Part shown: positions 19,101 to 27,744 of the stretch, piece after piece
Layout: every line of letters begins with the position of its first letter
Numbering within the stretch: the stretch's first letter is position 1
Origin: Planctomycetia bacterium
GTDB lineage: Bacteria; Planctomycetota; Planctomycetia; Pirellulales; PNKZ01
Reading direction: 5' to 3'
NCBI GenBank assembly: GCA_021413845.1
Contig: JAIOPP010000001.1
Span: 29,811 to 93,810, forward strand
DNA length: 64,000 nt
Program-made: the position numbers and the translations under genes
The notes under the pieces: model-generated
What the model saw: the letters and a program-made list of their open reading frames with translations, nothing else
Database searches by the model: none
Told to the model about the DNA's origin: nothing

Positions 19101-19496
19101 CGGTGACGCGGCGTCGGCGATGCGTGGATCCGCGGCCCCCGTCTTAATCCAGCGCTCCAAATTGGCGATCGCTTCGCTCGACAATTTTCCCTTAGGAGGC
19201 ATTTGCAGCGAGTCGTCGCCGTAGCGCACGGCTTGCAGCAGCAAGCTCTTGCTTGGATCGCCGGGCACGATCGCCGGGCCGGAATCGCCGCCGCGCCGCG
19301 TGCCGTCGCGCGTATCCAAGCGTAGGTTTCCTCCGATTTTGCGAGCACTTGCCGAGTGGCATTCGTAGCAATGCTCGACCAGCACCGGACGAATGCGCTT
19401 CTCGAAGAAGTCGTGGTCGTCGGCGGCCGACGCAGGGCGCGCGGCAACCGAGACTGCGACGATCGTCATCGATAGGAATACTTGCCGACGTAACAT
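16122..19496 (-). CDS. PSCyt1 + DUF1549 + DUF1553 large exported protein
   Basis: The protein has 1124 residues and is the full-length counterpart of the partial gene at 1-1028. A signal peptide covers about 1-24. PSCyt1 carries CYECH (C43, C46, H47) and the distal 'LQMPPKGKLS'. DUF1549 follows (about 155-370, 'RWARHWMDIVRFSETHGNEW'), then a beta-rich insert (about 530-700, 'SFQVVGRHSSAVRLVSNHCQ'). DUF1553 covers about 830-1080 ('ARVMVNRIWHHLFGAGLVRT'). The insert resembles a carbohydrate-binding jelly roll. It is transcribed just ahead of the DUF1501 gene. The GntR gene lies immediately upstream on the same strand, 11 bp away, so the three may share a transcript. Confidence 0.92.
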   Translation of the reverse strand: MLRRQVFLSMTIVAVSVAARPASAADDHDFFEKRIRPVLVEHCYECHSASARKIGGNLRLDTRDGTRRGGDSGPAIVPGDPSKSLLLQAVRYGDDSLQMPPKGKLSSEAIANLERWIKTGAADPRIADAASPVKPENSAWSETLRARRAWWSLQPVKKPPVPETSDTNAGTHPVDRFLAAHLKSQSLALAPHAELGTLARRLSFVLTGLPPKQDVIDALVAGKDQQSAYAAMVDRMLASPHFGERWARHWMDIVRFSETHGNEWNYEVHYAWRYRDYLIRAFNADVAYDQLVREHIAGDLLPRPRLNTAEHFNESVIGTGFYRFGEVNHDDCIGLRQIGYDLVDNQLDTLTKTFQATTVACARCHDHKIDAISARDYHALLGILRSSRLVSHTIDTPEVNRAPLERLKEVKAEIRPLIAAAWARDAEEVAKYMQAAAARHRKQTDAARLAAGLEAERLDLWQKILTAETSTVDEPFDVWRTLVREPADDAAMLAAKWQSLVAARRKLQQERLAAEKSHLVWADFRRDGDHGWEVGGQGFRERPTKSGEFVVARAGEALVGSVVPAGYYTHALSDKLNGTLRSPQLPETGKHVSFQVVGRHSSAVRLVSNHCQLNYKNYRALTSDEPTWITFPIPDERATLRNYVELMTMLDNPKFPDQLSSLGGDKQNYRLPWDQAAGDRRSYFGVTQVVLHDDPKPPEASLGHLSRLLDGPVPQTLDDVARNYAGAVRSALRAWTSDACTDDDVRWLSALLKHGLLRNSTQALPEVAQLFADYRRIENEIQSPRVVPGMGDFGSGIEQPIFIRGDWQRPGPPAPRGYLEVFGDDAFASIQGSGRLELAARISSADNPLTARVMVNRIWHHLFGAGLVRTVDDFGRIGDLPSHPELLDYLAARFVEEGWSTKQLIRLIVTSQTFQAAATPSAAALQSDPENRLLSHFPARRLEAEAIRDTILTASGRLDPTLYGSSVQPFREQANADRRLFPGPLDGAGRRSVYIKFNLMESPKFLGAFNLPGGKVAQGRRDATQVPAQALALLNDPFVLQQAEVWAERLCKSSHRSTGERIDAMFRTAYGRLPANEERSQFEAMVETLAKLHGVADERVLTAVPVWRDAAHALFITEEFIYIP

Positions 19497-19507
19497 CCGA
19501 TTCTCGT

Positions 19508-20287
19508 TTATGTCGTCGGAGGGGTATGAATCGGATGTTGCGGCGGTTGCCGTAGGTCGCGCAGCAGGCTGTCGTAGGCCATGCTCAGATGGTCGCGCAT
19601 CTCGCGCCGCGCACGTTCGGCATCGCTGTCGACGACCGCCGCGTAGATCGCCGCATGCGAGCGATCGGCGCTAGTCCGATGTTGGGCCGTCGGCGGAACG
19701 TCGAGCAAGTACGGACGTAATAGCTGCATCAAGGTCTCTTGAACCCCGGCAAGAATCGCGTTGCCCGAGAGCCGAGCCAAGGCCGTATGGAATTCGATGT
19801 CGGATGCGACATAGTCGGCCCGCGGCGCGTCGAGCGGAAGCAGCATCAGCGTTTCCAGCGCACGACGGGCCGGCAGCATTTCCTCCAGGCGACGGCGTTC
19901 GGCCGCGCGTCCGACGAGCTCCACTTCGATCAGTCGTCGAGCGTCCAGTAGTTGAAGCAAATCGTGCGACTCTCGGACCACGGTTCGTGCGAGCGCCGCA
20001 TGCGCCGCATCGTTCAGCGAACTGGTGAGCGTGCGCGCCGCGGGCGAAGTCGTTTCTAAAAACGCACCGATGCGCGGCACGATCTTTACCGCCCCCTTCG
20101 CTTGCGCTTGCAGGAGGGCATCGCGCACCTGAGTCGCCTTCACTTGCAATCGTTCGGCCAGCGATCGAACGCTCGGCAACTGATCTCCGGCGCGGAGCTT
20201 TTCTTGCTCAGCGACTCGTAAAACCCTTTCCCAGACGCCGGTCGCGTCGAGCGCCGCTTCGGGGAGTCGTGAAAGTTTGGACGGCAT
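19508..20287 (-). CDS. GntR family transcriptional regulator, FadR/FCD type
   Basis: The protein has 259 residues. The N-terminal winged helix (about 15-85) shows 'KLRAGDQLPSVRSLAERLQV', a GntR recognition region. The C-terminal FCD domain (about 95-245) has conserved metal/ligand positions: 'SDIEFH', 'DRSHAAI' and 'MRDHL'. FCD regulators usually sense small organic acids and repress their own catabolic genes. The gene is divergent from a keto-acid aldolase and a hydroxyacid dehydrogenase, and a perfect inverted repeat lies 34 bp upstream of its start, which suggests it controls both directions. It also reads toward the DUF1549/DUF1501 pair and might regulate that as well. Confidence 0.9.
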   Translation of the reverse strand: MPSKLSRLPEAALDATGVWERVLRVAEQEKLRAGDQLPSVRSLAERLQVKATQVRDALLQAQAKGAVKIVPRIGAFLETTSPAARTLTSSLNDAAHAALARTVVRESHDLLQLLDARRLIEVELVGRAAERRRLEEMLPARRALETLMLLPLDAPRADYVASDIEFHTALARLSGNAILAGVQETLMQLLRPYLLDVPPTAQHRTSADRSHAAIYAAVVDSDAERARREMRDHLSMAYDSLLRDLRQPPQHPIHTPPTT

Positions 20288-20320
20288 ATCTTGACAGGCC
20301 CGGCGCGAAGAGTGACGATC

Positions 20321-20341
20321 TGATAATCAACATGATTATCA
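20321..20341. promoter_or_regulatory. Inverted-repeat operator candidate for the GntR regulator
   Basis: Arms TGATAATCA and TGATTATCA are perfect 9-bp inverted repeats with a 3-bp spacer (ACA). They lie in the divergent gap between the GntR start (20287) and the aldolase start (20365). Length and symmetry suit a GntR-family dimer. The AT-rich motif stands out from the GC-rich surroundings. Confidence 0.75.
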
Positions 20342-20364
20342 CGCCTTCGGCGGCTGTCAACCCG

Positions 20365-21174
20365 ATGAATTTCCAAGCCCTGCGTCGATTCCGGAAGAAG
20401 CTTGCCGCTTCGGAGCCGGTCTATGGAATGTGGGTTACGTTAGAGTCGCCGAGCATCGCGGAGATCGCCGTCGGCTTGGGGCTCGATTGGATCGTGATCG
20501 ATGCCGAGCATGGGCATCTCGATTGGAGTGAGATCGTGGCGCATTTGCGCGCCGTGGTGCGGAGCGACACCGTCGCCCTCGTGCGCTTGGCTGAGTTGAA
20601 CGGCGGCGCCATCAAGCGCGCGCTCGATCTCGGAGCCGACGGCGTCGTGATCCCATGGGTCGAGTCGACCGAGCAACTTCGACAAGCGGTGGCGTTCTCG
20701 CAGTATCCGCCGGAAGGGAAGCGAGGCATCGGCGCAGAGCGGGCCACGGCCTGGGGGCAAGCGTTCGTCGAACACACGAGCGAAGCCAACGAGCAGGTAT
20801 TGGTCGTGCCGATCTTGGAAACGGTTCGCGGCGTGGAGCAAGTGTCCGCATTGGCAACGCTCGCCGAAGTCGAGCTCTTTTTCTTCGGGCCTGCGGATCT
20901 TTCGGCCTCGGCCGGCTATCGAGGCGAATGGGAAGGGCCCGGCGTGGCGAAGCTGATCGCTGCTGCGAAAGAAGTGCTTCTCAAAAGCGGTAAGCAGTGC
21001 GGTGTGCTGGCGAAAGACACGGCCGATTTGCATCGTCGTCGCGACGAAGGGTTCCGCATGATCGGACTCGGCACCGATGCCGCGCTGTTGATCCGCAGCA
21101 TTCGCCAAGGGCTCAGCGAGGTTGGGCGCGAGGCCTCGATTCGCGCCGACATTTCGTCCCCGTCGAGAGAGTAA
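20365..21174 (+). CDS. HpcH/HpaI-family class II keto-acid aldolase
   Basis: The protein has 269 residues from the ATG at 20365, giving the normal family length. An ATG at 20332 would overlap the operator repeat and add residues not typical of the family. Family motifs are 'VIDAEHGHLDW' (catalytic His, metal Glu region), 'ALVRLAE', 'GADGVVIPWVES', 'PILETVRGVEQV' (metal Glu) and 'FFFGPADLSASAG' (metal Asp). Known members cleave 4-hydroxy-2-oxo acids such as 2-keto-3-deoxy-glucarate or -rhamnonate to pyruvate plus an aldehyde. The exact substrate is undetermined. It is transcribed together with the dehydrogenase that begins 5 bp after its stop. Confidence 0.9.
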   Translation: MNFQALRRFRKKLAASEPVYGMWVTLESPSIAEIAVGLGLDWIVIDAEHGHLDWSEIVAHLRAVVRSDTVALVRLAELNGGAIKRALDLGADGVVIPWVESTEQLRQAVAFSQYPPEGKRGIGAERATAWGQAFVEHTSEANEQVLVVPILETVRGVEQVSALATLAEVELFFFGPADLSASAGYRGEWEGPGVAKLIAAAKEVLLKSGKQCGVLAKDTADLHRRRDEGFRMIGLGTDAALLIRSIRQGLSEVGREASIRADISSPSRE

Positions 21175-21179
21175 GCCGA

Positions 21180-22265
21180 ATGACCGCTAGTCATCAAGCA
21201 ACGTCCAGGTTTCGGCTCGGGCAAACCGCGGATTTCTTTACCGACTCCGGCGAGCCTCGCTATCGGGACATGGGGAGCGGCGTTGCCGAGCACTATGCGG
21301 GGATCGAGTTATCTCGGCTCGAACGACACGAACCGGAAGTGCAAGCGGAGCAGCTGCGAGGTCTGCACGGTGTCGTCGTGCTCACGCCCCGTATTACGGC
21401 CCGAAGCTTGATGCTCGCTGATGAGTTGCTCGTCGTGGCGCGGTTCGGCGTGGGATACGACTCGGTCGATGTCGCCGCCTGCACGAATCGCGATGTCGCT
21501 CTGACGATTACGACGGGAGCGGTCGATAGGCCGGTCGCCGAAGCGACGATCGCCTGGATGTTGGCGCTCACGCATCACGTCAAAGCCAAAGATCGGCTGG
21601 TGCGCGAGGCTCGTTGGAACGAGCGCTCGCACTATATGGGCTCCGAGCTGCGCGATCGGACGTTGGGCATAGTCGGCTTCGGCGGAATCGGTAGGAAGGT
21701 GCTTGAGCTATTGCGCGGTTTCGGCATGCGTCCGCCGCTGGTGTTCGATCCGCATGTCGACGAGCGAGCGATCTCGGAGTTCGGTGCGCGACCTGCGAGT
21801 TTGCGGCAAATGCTGACCGAAGCCGACTTCGTTTCGTTGCATTGCCCGCTGACGGAATCGACGCGCGGGCTCATCGGCTCGGCCGAACTGGCGCTAATGA
21901 AGCCGAACGCTTACCTCATCAACACGGCGCGCGGCGGGATCGTCGACGAAGAGGCTCTTTATCAGGCGTTGGTTGCCAAGCGAATTGCCGGCGCGGCTCT
22001 TGATTGTTTCGACGGCGAGCCTCTTACGATGCCGCCGAGGTTCGCGGAATTCGAAAACGTGCTGCTCGCACCGCATGCGATCGCCTGGACCGATGAGCTG
22101 TTCCGCGATATCGGCCGAACGGCTTTCGGCGGTGTCGTCGAGCTTATCGAAGGACGACGGCCGCGCGGGGTCGTGAATCCGGAAGTCTTCGAGCGCCCGA
22201 CCTTTCAAGCCAAGTGGCACAAGTTGCAACGGGCAGACGCCGGCCGGGTGGAAGCGCAGCGTTAA
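21180..22265 (+). CDS. D-isomer-specific 2-hydroxyacid dehydrogenase
   Basis: The protein has 361 residues from ATG 21180; GAGAG about 9 bp upstream supports this start. The catalytic domain halves flank a Rossmann fold with 'GIVGFGGIGRKV' (GxGxxG). Catalytic Arg is in 'NTARGGIVDEEAL', Glu in 'DCFDGEPLT', and the His is in 'LAPHAIAWTDE'. These are the standard residues for NAD(P)H-dependent reduction of 2-keto acids or of glyoxylate/hydroxypyruvate-like compounds. With the aldolase it could reduce the aldehyde or keto product. The C-terminus extends somewhat past the usual end with a basic tail. Confidence 0.9.
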   Translation: MTASHQATSRFRLGQTADFFTDSGEPRYRDMGSGVAEHYAGIELSRLERHEPEVQAEQLRGLHGVVVLTPRITARSLMLADELLVVARFGVGYDSVDVAACTNRDVALTITTGAVDRPVAEATIAWMLALTHHVKAKDRLVREARWNERSHYMGSELRDRTLGIVGFGGIGRKVLELLRGFGMRPPLVFDPHVDERAISEFGARPASLRQMLTEADFVSLHCPLTESTRGLIGSAELALMKPNAYLINTARGGIVDEEALYQALVAKRIAGAALDCFDGEPLTMPPRFAEFENVLLAPHAIAWTDELFRDIGRTAFGGVVELIEGRRPRGVVNPEVFERPTFQAKWHKLQRADAGRVEAQR

Positions 22266-22320
22266 TACCGACGTTAATATCGACGCCGGCCCATGTGACC
22301 GGGGCCGAGATAAGTCGGTA
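22266..22320 (+). other. Structured spacer after the dehydrogenase gene
   Basis: Outer arms TACCGAC (22266-22272) and GTCGGTA (22314-22320) pair perfectly and enclose GGCC-rich inner complementarity. There is no T-tract, so a Rho-independent terminator is not assured. It lies between the operon end and the next gene (22441). Confidence 0.4.
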
Positions 22321-22440
22321 CCCGCGAGCGAAACTGTCGCATGGCGAGGGTTCCGAGTTACAATCGTCGTCGCTGCAAGATTCGCTGCGCTAAGGTCGGC
22401 GTGAGCGAATGCTTGTCCCTAACGTAATGGAAGTCTGCCG

Positions 22441-25400
22441 ATGAAATTTCAAGCTCAGTTGCGATATCGTTTGCTTCCGCTGCTGATGAGCATCGCTTCC
22501 GTCGCGAACGCCGCTCCGGGCGAATCGCTTCCGTCGGCAGTTCAGGAGCGGGACCTCGATCTCGCCGCTTGCCAGTCGTGGACCGGCGCGGCGACGAAAG
22601 CAGCCTCGCTCGACGACGTGTCGGGAGCGTTGGGGTTGATGGTTCCGAAGTATCCCGGCTGGGCCGCAGGCATCGTAGCGAAACCGGGAGAAGCGGAGAC
22701 GTTTCTTTATCGAATCGCTCTCACGCGTCCTATTAAGCTTGGCGCGCTTTACATTCCGCGGAACTATGAAGCTCGGCTTTTGAAGGCCGACGCGCCGTAT
22801 CCCGGCGATCCGAAGAATGAGACGCACTGGGTGCAACTTCATGCGCCGGCTCAAGCCGGCGGCTCGACGTTCGCTTTGGCGAGTGAAACGGAGTGCCGCG
22901 CTCTGTTGTTCCGCGAAACGATCGGCAACGGACGCTCGCACCTGCAAGGCGTGCGACTTTATACGCCGCGGCTGCATAACGTGACGCCCGACTCGCAGCC
23001 TTATGCCGCCGAAGAATATACGCCGCCGAATACGGACCATCCTACGCATCCCGCCTCGAACCTGATCACCGGACAAGGGGCCTGGAAGAACGCCGGTAAA
23101 GATCAATCGGGCCGTGTGCCGCGAGCGCCGATCAACGATCTCTTTCCGTGCGTGTTTTTGGTGAGTTGGAATGAGCCGCAACAACTTGCCGGCTTGGTCT
23201 TGAATTCCAATTTCGAGAAGTTCAGCGTCGAAGTTTTCGACGGTCCGGCCGATGTCCATCCGAAGGCGGGAACTGCGGCGGAATGGCGCGCGCTCGATGT
23301 GACCGGCGGCCCGGCGATTCCGAGCGAAGCAAAACAAACGTGGCGCTATTTGAGCTTCCCGCCGGTCGCGACGCGGGGCCTGCGATTAACCGCCGCCAAG
23401 ACCGCCGAAGGGCCGCTCGCGGAAATCTCGGCGCTCCACACGCTGATCGATCTCGGGACTCGTCCGGTGCCGACGCGCTCGGTCCGCGAGTCGTCGGCGC
23501 CGATCACGATCAAGCTACCGCTGGCCGAAGCAATGAACGTTACGCTCGGAGTGAACACGCCCGATGGTCGGCGTATTAAAAATCTTGTCGTGCGCGAACC
23601 GCGCGCGGCGGGAGAGCAAGCGATCGGTTGGGATCTTAAAGACGGCGACGGCAATTTCGTCGCGCCGGGCAAATATCCTTGGACGGCGATCACCTATCCC
23701 GATTTGCGCACGCGCTACGAGATGACGGTGTATCCGAACGTCTCGCGCTACGCGCCGGAGAATTCTCCTTGGCTCAACGCCTTGAACGGCAGCGGCGGCT
23801 GGATGGCCGACCATTCGCCGCCGGTCAGTGGTTGTGCGGCGGGCGACCGTGTGTATCTCGGTTCGTATGTCGCCGAAAGCGGAGTATCGCTCATCGAATG
23901 CGATCTCAAGGGGCAGAAGCTCTGGGGGCATCATTCGTTCGCCGCTTGGACTGGCCCGCAATTTCTCGCCTCCGATGGCAAGGAAGTGTTCGTCGGCGCG
24001 AATATCTTGGATACGAGTAACGAATCGGTTTGGGCGGTCGATATGACCACGAAGGAAGTTCGCCGCCCGTTGTCGTTGGTGCCGACGTCGACGCGCCCGC
24101 GCGGCATGCGCGGCTTGGCCGTTCACGACGGCAAAATCTACATCGCCTGCCAAGGGGTGGAAAGTTATCTGACGAATGCCGCTTCGGCCGACGATGTCGA
24201 CGTGGCGAAGTGCGTGCCGTTTTATCCTCCGGCCCGACCGCCTCGCGTGCAGTACGAGATCGTGCCCGACCGGCGCAACGACTTTCTCCGGCTGTTTCGT
24301 CTCCAAGGAACGCCGCCGGGAGGAGCGACGCAGTACACACTCGAACGCCTACGACCGCTCGGCATTGAAGCCGATCAGCAGCATGTCGTCGTGGCATTTC
24401 AGCGACCGGTCGCGATCGGCAGCCTTGCGTTTCCCCTGCCGCAGTTGAAGGGGGCGCGCGTCGTCGTCAGCGTGCTGAAGGGGACTGCTTCGTACCCGCC
24501 CGACGCCGAGCGGGAAGACTCTTGGACACGCTTGCCCGATCAAGCGAAGCAAGCGTGGGACGTCGTTCCGTTGCCGCCGAATACGGAGACGCGCGCTGTG
24601 CGGATCAGCTTCTTGCGCGGCGCCGCGGGCGAAGGGGATCCGTTGGCCGGCCTGCTCGAGAAACCGAAAGCAAAGAAAGAAGGTTTCGACGGCCTCGACA
24701 AACCGAAGACCGCAAAGCGCGACGACATGCTGAACTTCGGCGGCAGTTCCGAAGGAAATCCGGAATACGGGCTCGAAGGGATGAAGCTGTTGCGACGTCG
24801 CTTGGCGAACGTGGCCGGAGACGCGAAAATTAGCGTGAGCTCCGGCAAGGTCGGAACCGATGGTGTGTGGGATGCCGAGCGGACGAGCCCGCTGACGGAA
24901 AAAGATCCCGGCATCTATCTGATGCAATGGTCGCAACCGCAATCCCTGCGCGGTTTGGCGATCAAAGAGATCGACGGTGAGCTCACCAAGATCGACGTCC
25001 TAAAAGATACCGGCACGCAAGCCGTCGAGTTGCGCGGCGACGAAGGCTGGGAGACGATCGCCGAGTATCGTCAGGAACGACGCGACCATCATACCGGTTT
25101 CCCTAGCGCCAACGGCACGGCGCGCTATGTCGACGGCTATGTCGATTTCGGGCGCGATGTGTCGACCCGCGCCGTGAGGCTGCGAGTGGTCAAGCAATGG
25201 ACCGATAACCTGCCCGACTCGCGCGGCATCCGCGCCGACTTAGGCGGGGTGAAGCTCGATGCTACCCGTTGCCGCATCTTCGGCGTAGCGGCACTCAAGT
25301 ATCTCGGCGGCGAGCCCGCGATCGATGCCGCGGCGTTCCAACGGATCGAAATTTACGATGCCCGTTCGGGAGCCCCCGTCGGCGAAGTGCCGCTCGCACT

Positions 25401-27744
25401 GCCGGGGCAGATCGCGGTCGACGCGAAAGGGGAATTGCTTGCGGTCTCCGGCACGTCGATCGTGCGCGTCGATCTCAAACAAGGGAAGCACGCGAAGCTG
25501 ATCGACGGATTGGAGCAGCCCACGGCACTCGCCTTGGACCGGCAGGGAAATATCTACGTCTATGAAAACGGATCGGCTCACAAGCAAGTGCGCATTTACG
25601 ATCCGTCGGGCACTCTCTTGCGTTCGATCGGCAAGCCGGGCGGATTCGTCGCCGGAGCTTGGGATGCCGAGCGACTCGGCGACGTCACGGCTTTGGCGGT
25701 CGATGCGCAAAATCAGCTGTGGGTCGTCGAGAATCAATACCACCCGAAGCGCATCACCGTTTGGAGTACGAACGGCGAACTGATTCGCGAGCATCTCGGC
25801 AACACATCGTACGGCGGCGGCGGCGTGCTCGATCGCAAGGACAAGAGCCGGCTATTCTACGGCCCGATGGAATTCGAACTCGATTGGAAAACCGGACTGT
25901 CGCGGATCAAGTATCTGAATTGGCTCGGCAAGACGCCTCCGGGCGAAGTGCTACACGAAATCGACGGCAGAAGTTATCTCGTCACGCGGGCGGGCTTCGC
26001 CGAGCAACAGGTCGGCGTCGTCTATCGCTATGAACAAGGGAAGGCTCGACTCGCCGCGGCGATGGGACAAGCCGATATGTTCGAGCCGCTTAAAGAGACG
26101 AAGCTCTGGAACGAACTCGGAAACAAACCTTTGGCTCAAAGCTCGTTCTTGTGGAGCGACCTGAACGACGACGCCGAAGTGCAAGCGATCGAGGTGAAGC
26201 TGTTCGATGCGAAATCTCGCCAAGGACTCACGCTCTTCAATCGCGACTTGGGTATTCAAGGGGGTCCCACGCGATATACGGTGAAGCAGTTCTTGCCGTC
26301 GGGAGTGCCTATTTACGAGATCACGACGAATCCGAAGCTCGCAGGAATCATTTATCGACTCGACGGCGGCGGCTATCACAAGGTAGGCAATCAGATCCAC
26401 GAAGTCGGACTGGCCGCCGACGGCATGACGCGCTGGACGTATCCGGTCGACGGGATGGGCGTGCAGCCGTTTAATACCACGAAGCCCTGGCGGCGCGATC
26501 AGATTACGTCGCAGTTCGGCATCGTCGGCCATGAATCGACCGGAGCGCAAGGACCCGGTGAGTTCGTGATCATTCACGCCAACACCGGTGCTTGGAACAT
26601 TTGGACTCATGATGGGTTGCTCATCGGTCCGCTGTTCCGAGACTTGCGTGATCCGCAAGCGAAGCCCTGGAGTATGAAGGAGCATGCCCGCGGTAGTTGG
26701 CTCGAAGACATTACCAGCGGCCAAGAACATTTCCGCGGCCACTTCAGTCGCAACGAGCAAGACGGGAAGTATTACGCCATCGCCGGGCACAACCACATCT
26801 CGGTCCTCGAAGTCGCCGGGTTGGAGCAAGCCCAGCGGATCGGCGGAACTCTCGATATTACACCGGCCGATCTCGAGCGCGCGCAGAAGTGGGACTTGAA
26901 CCGTGAGCAAGTCGAGGTCTATCAACGGGCCGCGGTCGTCGATGCCTATCGGCTGCGCAAGCCGCCGGCGATCGACGGTCGCCTCACCGGTTGGGGAGCG
27001 GCCGATGCCGCGATCTCGGGCCTCGACGACGATTACCGCTCGACGACCGGAGCCGAGTTCCGCATCGGCTACGACAAGGAATCGCTCTACTTGGCGTGGC
27101 GCGTCCGTGGCTTAGGGCCGCTTAAAAACACGGGAGAGCAATGGGAACGGCTGTTCAAGACGGGAGCCTCGGTCGACCTGCAACTGGCGACGAGCTTGGA
27201 AGCCACAGCAGATCGACAGGCTCCGGAAGTCGGCGATCTGCGGCTGTTGTTGACCTTCGTCGGCGATAAGCCGAAGGCGGTGCTTTATCGTCCGGTCGTG
27301 CCGGGCACGAAGCCGGAGAACGTCGTGCGCGTGACGTCGCCGACCGGCGAAACGACGTTCGACGAGATCAAACAACTGAACGACGTGCGACTCGTGCGCT
27401 CGGGCGATGACAAGCAGTACACGCTCGAAGCGGCGGTGCCGCTGAGCGCGTTGGGGATCAAGCCGGAGCCCGGCTTGCGATTGAAGCTGGATTGGGGGGT
27501 GCTCGTCAGCGGGCCCGACGGCAATGAAGTGATGCGGCGAATCTATTGGTCGAACAAGGCGACGCAGATCGTCGCCGACGCACCTAGCGAAGCACGCTTG
27601 CAGCCGCACCTTTGGGGGCACGTTCGCTTCCAAGACTTACGCCCCACGGCGGAAGAGCAACTAGAAACTCTCGCCGGCGACAAGAAGGCAAAAAAGAACT
27701 CCGTCGATGACTTGCTCAACGACATCAAGCCGGGAAAGAAGTAA
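22441..27744 (+). CDS. Giant secreted multidomain protein (discoidin-like, propeller-like and CBM9-like regions)
   Basis: The protein has 1767 residues. TGGAAG precedes the ATG by about 8 bp, and a signal peptide covers 1-24. The N-terminal third has discoidin-like beta segments ('FSVEVFDGPADVHPK') and a FlgD-type Ig-like region near 360-430 ('GWDLKDGDGNFVAPGKYPW'). A further discoidin-like block lies around 790-930. The section around 980-1150 ('TALALDRQGNIYVYENGSAH') resembles NHL/beta-propeller repeats. The last 300 residues ('AIDGRLTGWGAADAAISGLD', 'FRIGYDKESLYLAWRV') resemble a CBM9-like carbohydrate-binding domain, ending in a Lys-rich tail. A role in polysaccharide binding or processing at the surface is inferred; no catalytic motif was recognised. 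Confidence 0.8.
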   Translation: MKFQAQLRYRLLPLLMSIASVANAAPGESLPSAVQERDLDLAACQSWTGAATKAASLDDVSGALGLMVPKYPGWAAGIVAKPGEAETFLYRIALTRPIKLGALYIPRNYEARLLKADAPYPGDPKNETHWVQLHAPAQAGGSTFALASETECRALLFRETIGNGRSHLQGVRLYTPRLHNVTPDSQPYAAEEYTPPNTDHPTHPASNLITGQGAWKNAGKDQSGRVPRAPINDLFPCVFLVSWNEPQQLAGLVLNSNFEKFSVEVFDGPADVHPKAGTAAEWRALDVTGGPAIPSEAKQTWRYLSFPPVATRGLRLTAAKTAEGPLAEISALHTLIDLGTRPVPTRSVRESSAPITIKLPLAEAMNVTLGVNTPDGRRIKNLVVREPRAAGEQAIGWDLKDGDGNFVAPGKYPWTAITYPDLRTRYEMTVYPNVSRYAPENSPWLNALNGSGGWMADHSPPVSGCAAGDRVYLGSYVAESGVSLIECDLKGQKLWGHHSFAAWTGPQFLASDGKEVFVGANILDTSNESVWAVDMTTKEVRRPLSLVPTSTRPRGMRGLAVHDGKIYIACQGVESYLTNAASADDVDVAKCVPFYPPARPPRVQYEIVPDRRNDFLRLFRLQGTPPGGATQYTLERLRPLGIEADQQHVVVAFQRPVAIGSLAFPLPQLKGARVVVSVLKGTASYPPDAEREDSWTRLPDQAKQAWDVVPLPPNTETRAVRISFLRGAAGEGDPLAGLLEKPKAKKEGFDGLDKPKTAKRDDMLNFGGSSEGNPEYGLEGMKLLRRRLANVAGDAKISVSSGKVGTDGVWDAERTSPLTEKDPGIYLMQWSQPQSLRGLAIKEIDGELTKIDVLKDTGTQAVELRGDEGWETIAEYRQERRDHHTGFPSANGTARYVDGYVDFGRDVSTRAVRLRVVKQWTDNLPDSRGIRADLGGVKLDATRCRIFGVAALKYLGGEPAIDAAAFQRIEIYDARSGAPVGEVPLALPGQIAVDAKGELLAVSGTSIVRVDLKQGKHAKLIDGLEQPTALALDRQGNIYVYENGSAHKQVRIYDPSGTLLRSIGKPGGFVAGAWDAERLGDVTALAVDAQNQLWVVENQYHPKRITVWSTNGELIREHLGNTSYGGGGVLDRKDKSRLFYGPMEFELDWKTGLSRIKYLNWLGKTPPGEVLHEIDGRSYLVTRAGFAEQQVGVVYRYEQGKARLAAAMGQADMFEPLKETKLWNELGNKPLAQSSFLWSDLNDDAEVQAIEVKLFDAKSRQGLTLFNRDLGIQGGPTRYTVKQFLPSGVPIYEITTNPKLAGIIYRLDGGGYHKVGNQIHEVGLAADGMTRWTYPVDGMGVQPFNTTKPWRRDQITSQFGIVGHESTGAQGPGEFVIIHANTGAWNIWTHDGLLIGPLFRDLRDPQAKPWSMKEHARGSWLEDITSGQEHFRGHFSRNEQDGKYYAIAGHNHISVLEVAGLEQAQRIGGTLDITPADLERAQKWDLNREQVEVYQRAAVVDAYRLRKPPAIDGRLTGWGAADAAISGLDDDYRSTTGAEFRIGYDKESLYLAWRVRGLGPLKNTGEQWERLFKTGASVDLQLATSLEATADRQAPEVGDLRLLLTFVGDKPKAVLYRPVVPGTKPENVVRVTSPTGETTFDEIKQLNDVRLVRSGDDKQYTLEAAVPLSALGIKPEPGLRLKLDWGVLVSGPDGNEVMRRIYWSNKATQIVADAPSEARLQPHLWGHVRFQDLRPTAEEQLETLAGDKKAKKNSVDDLLNDIKPGKK

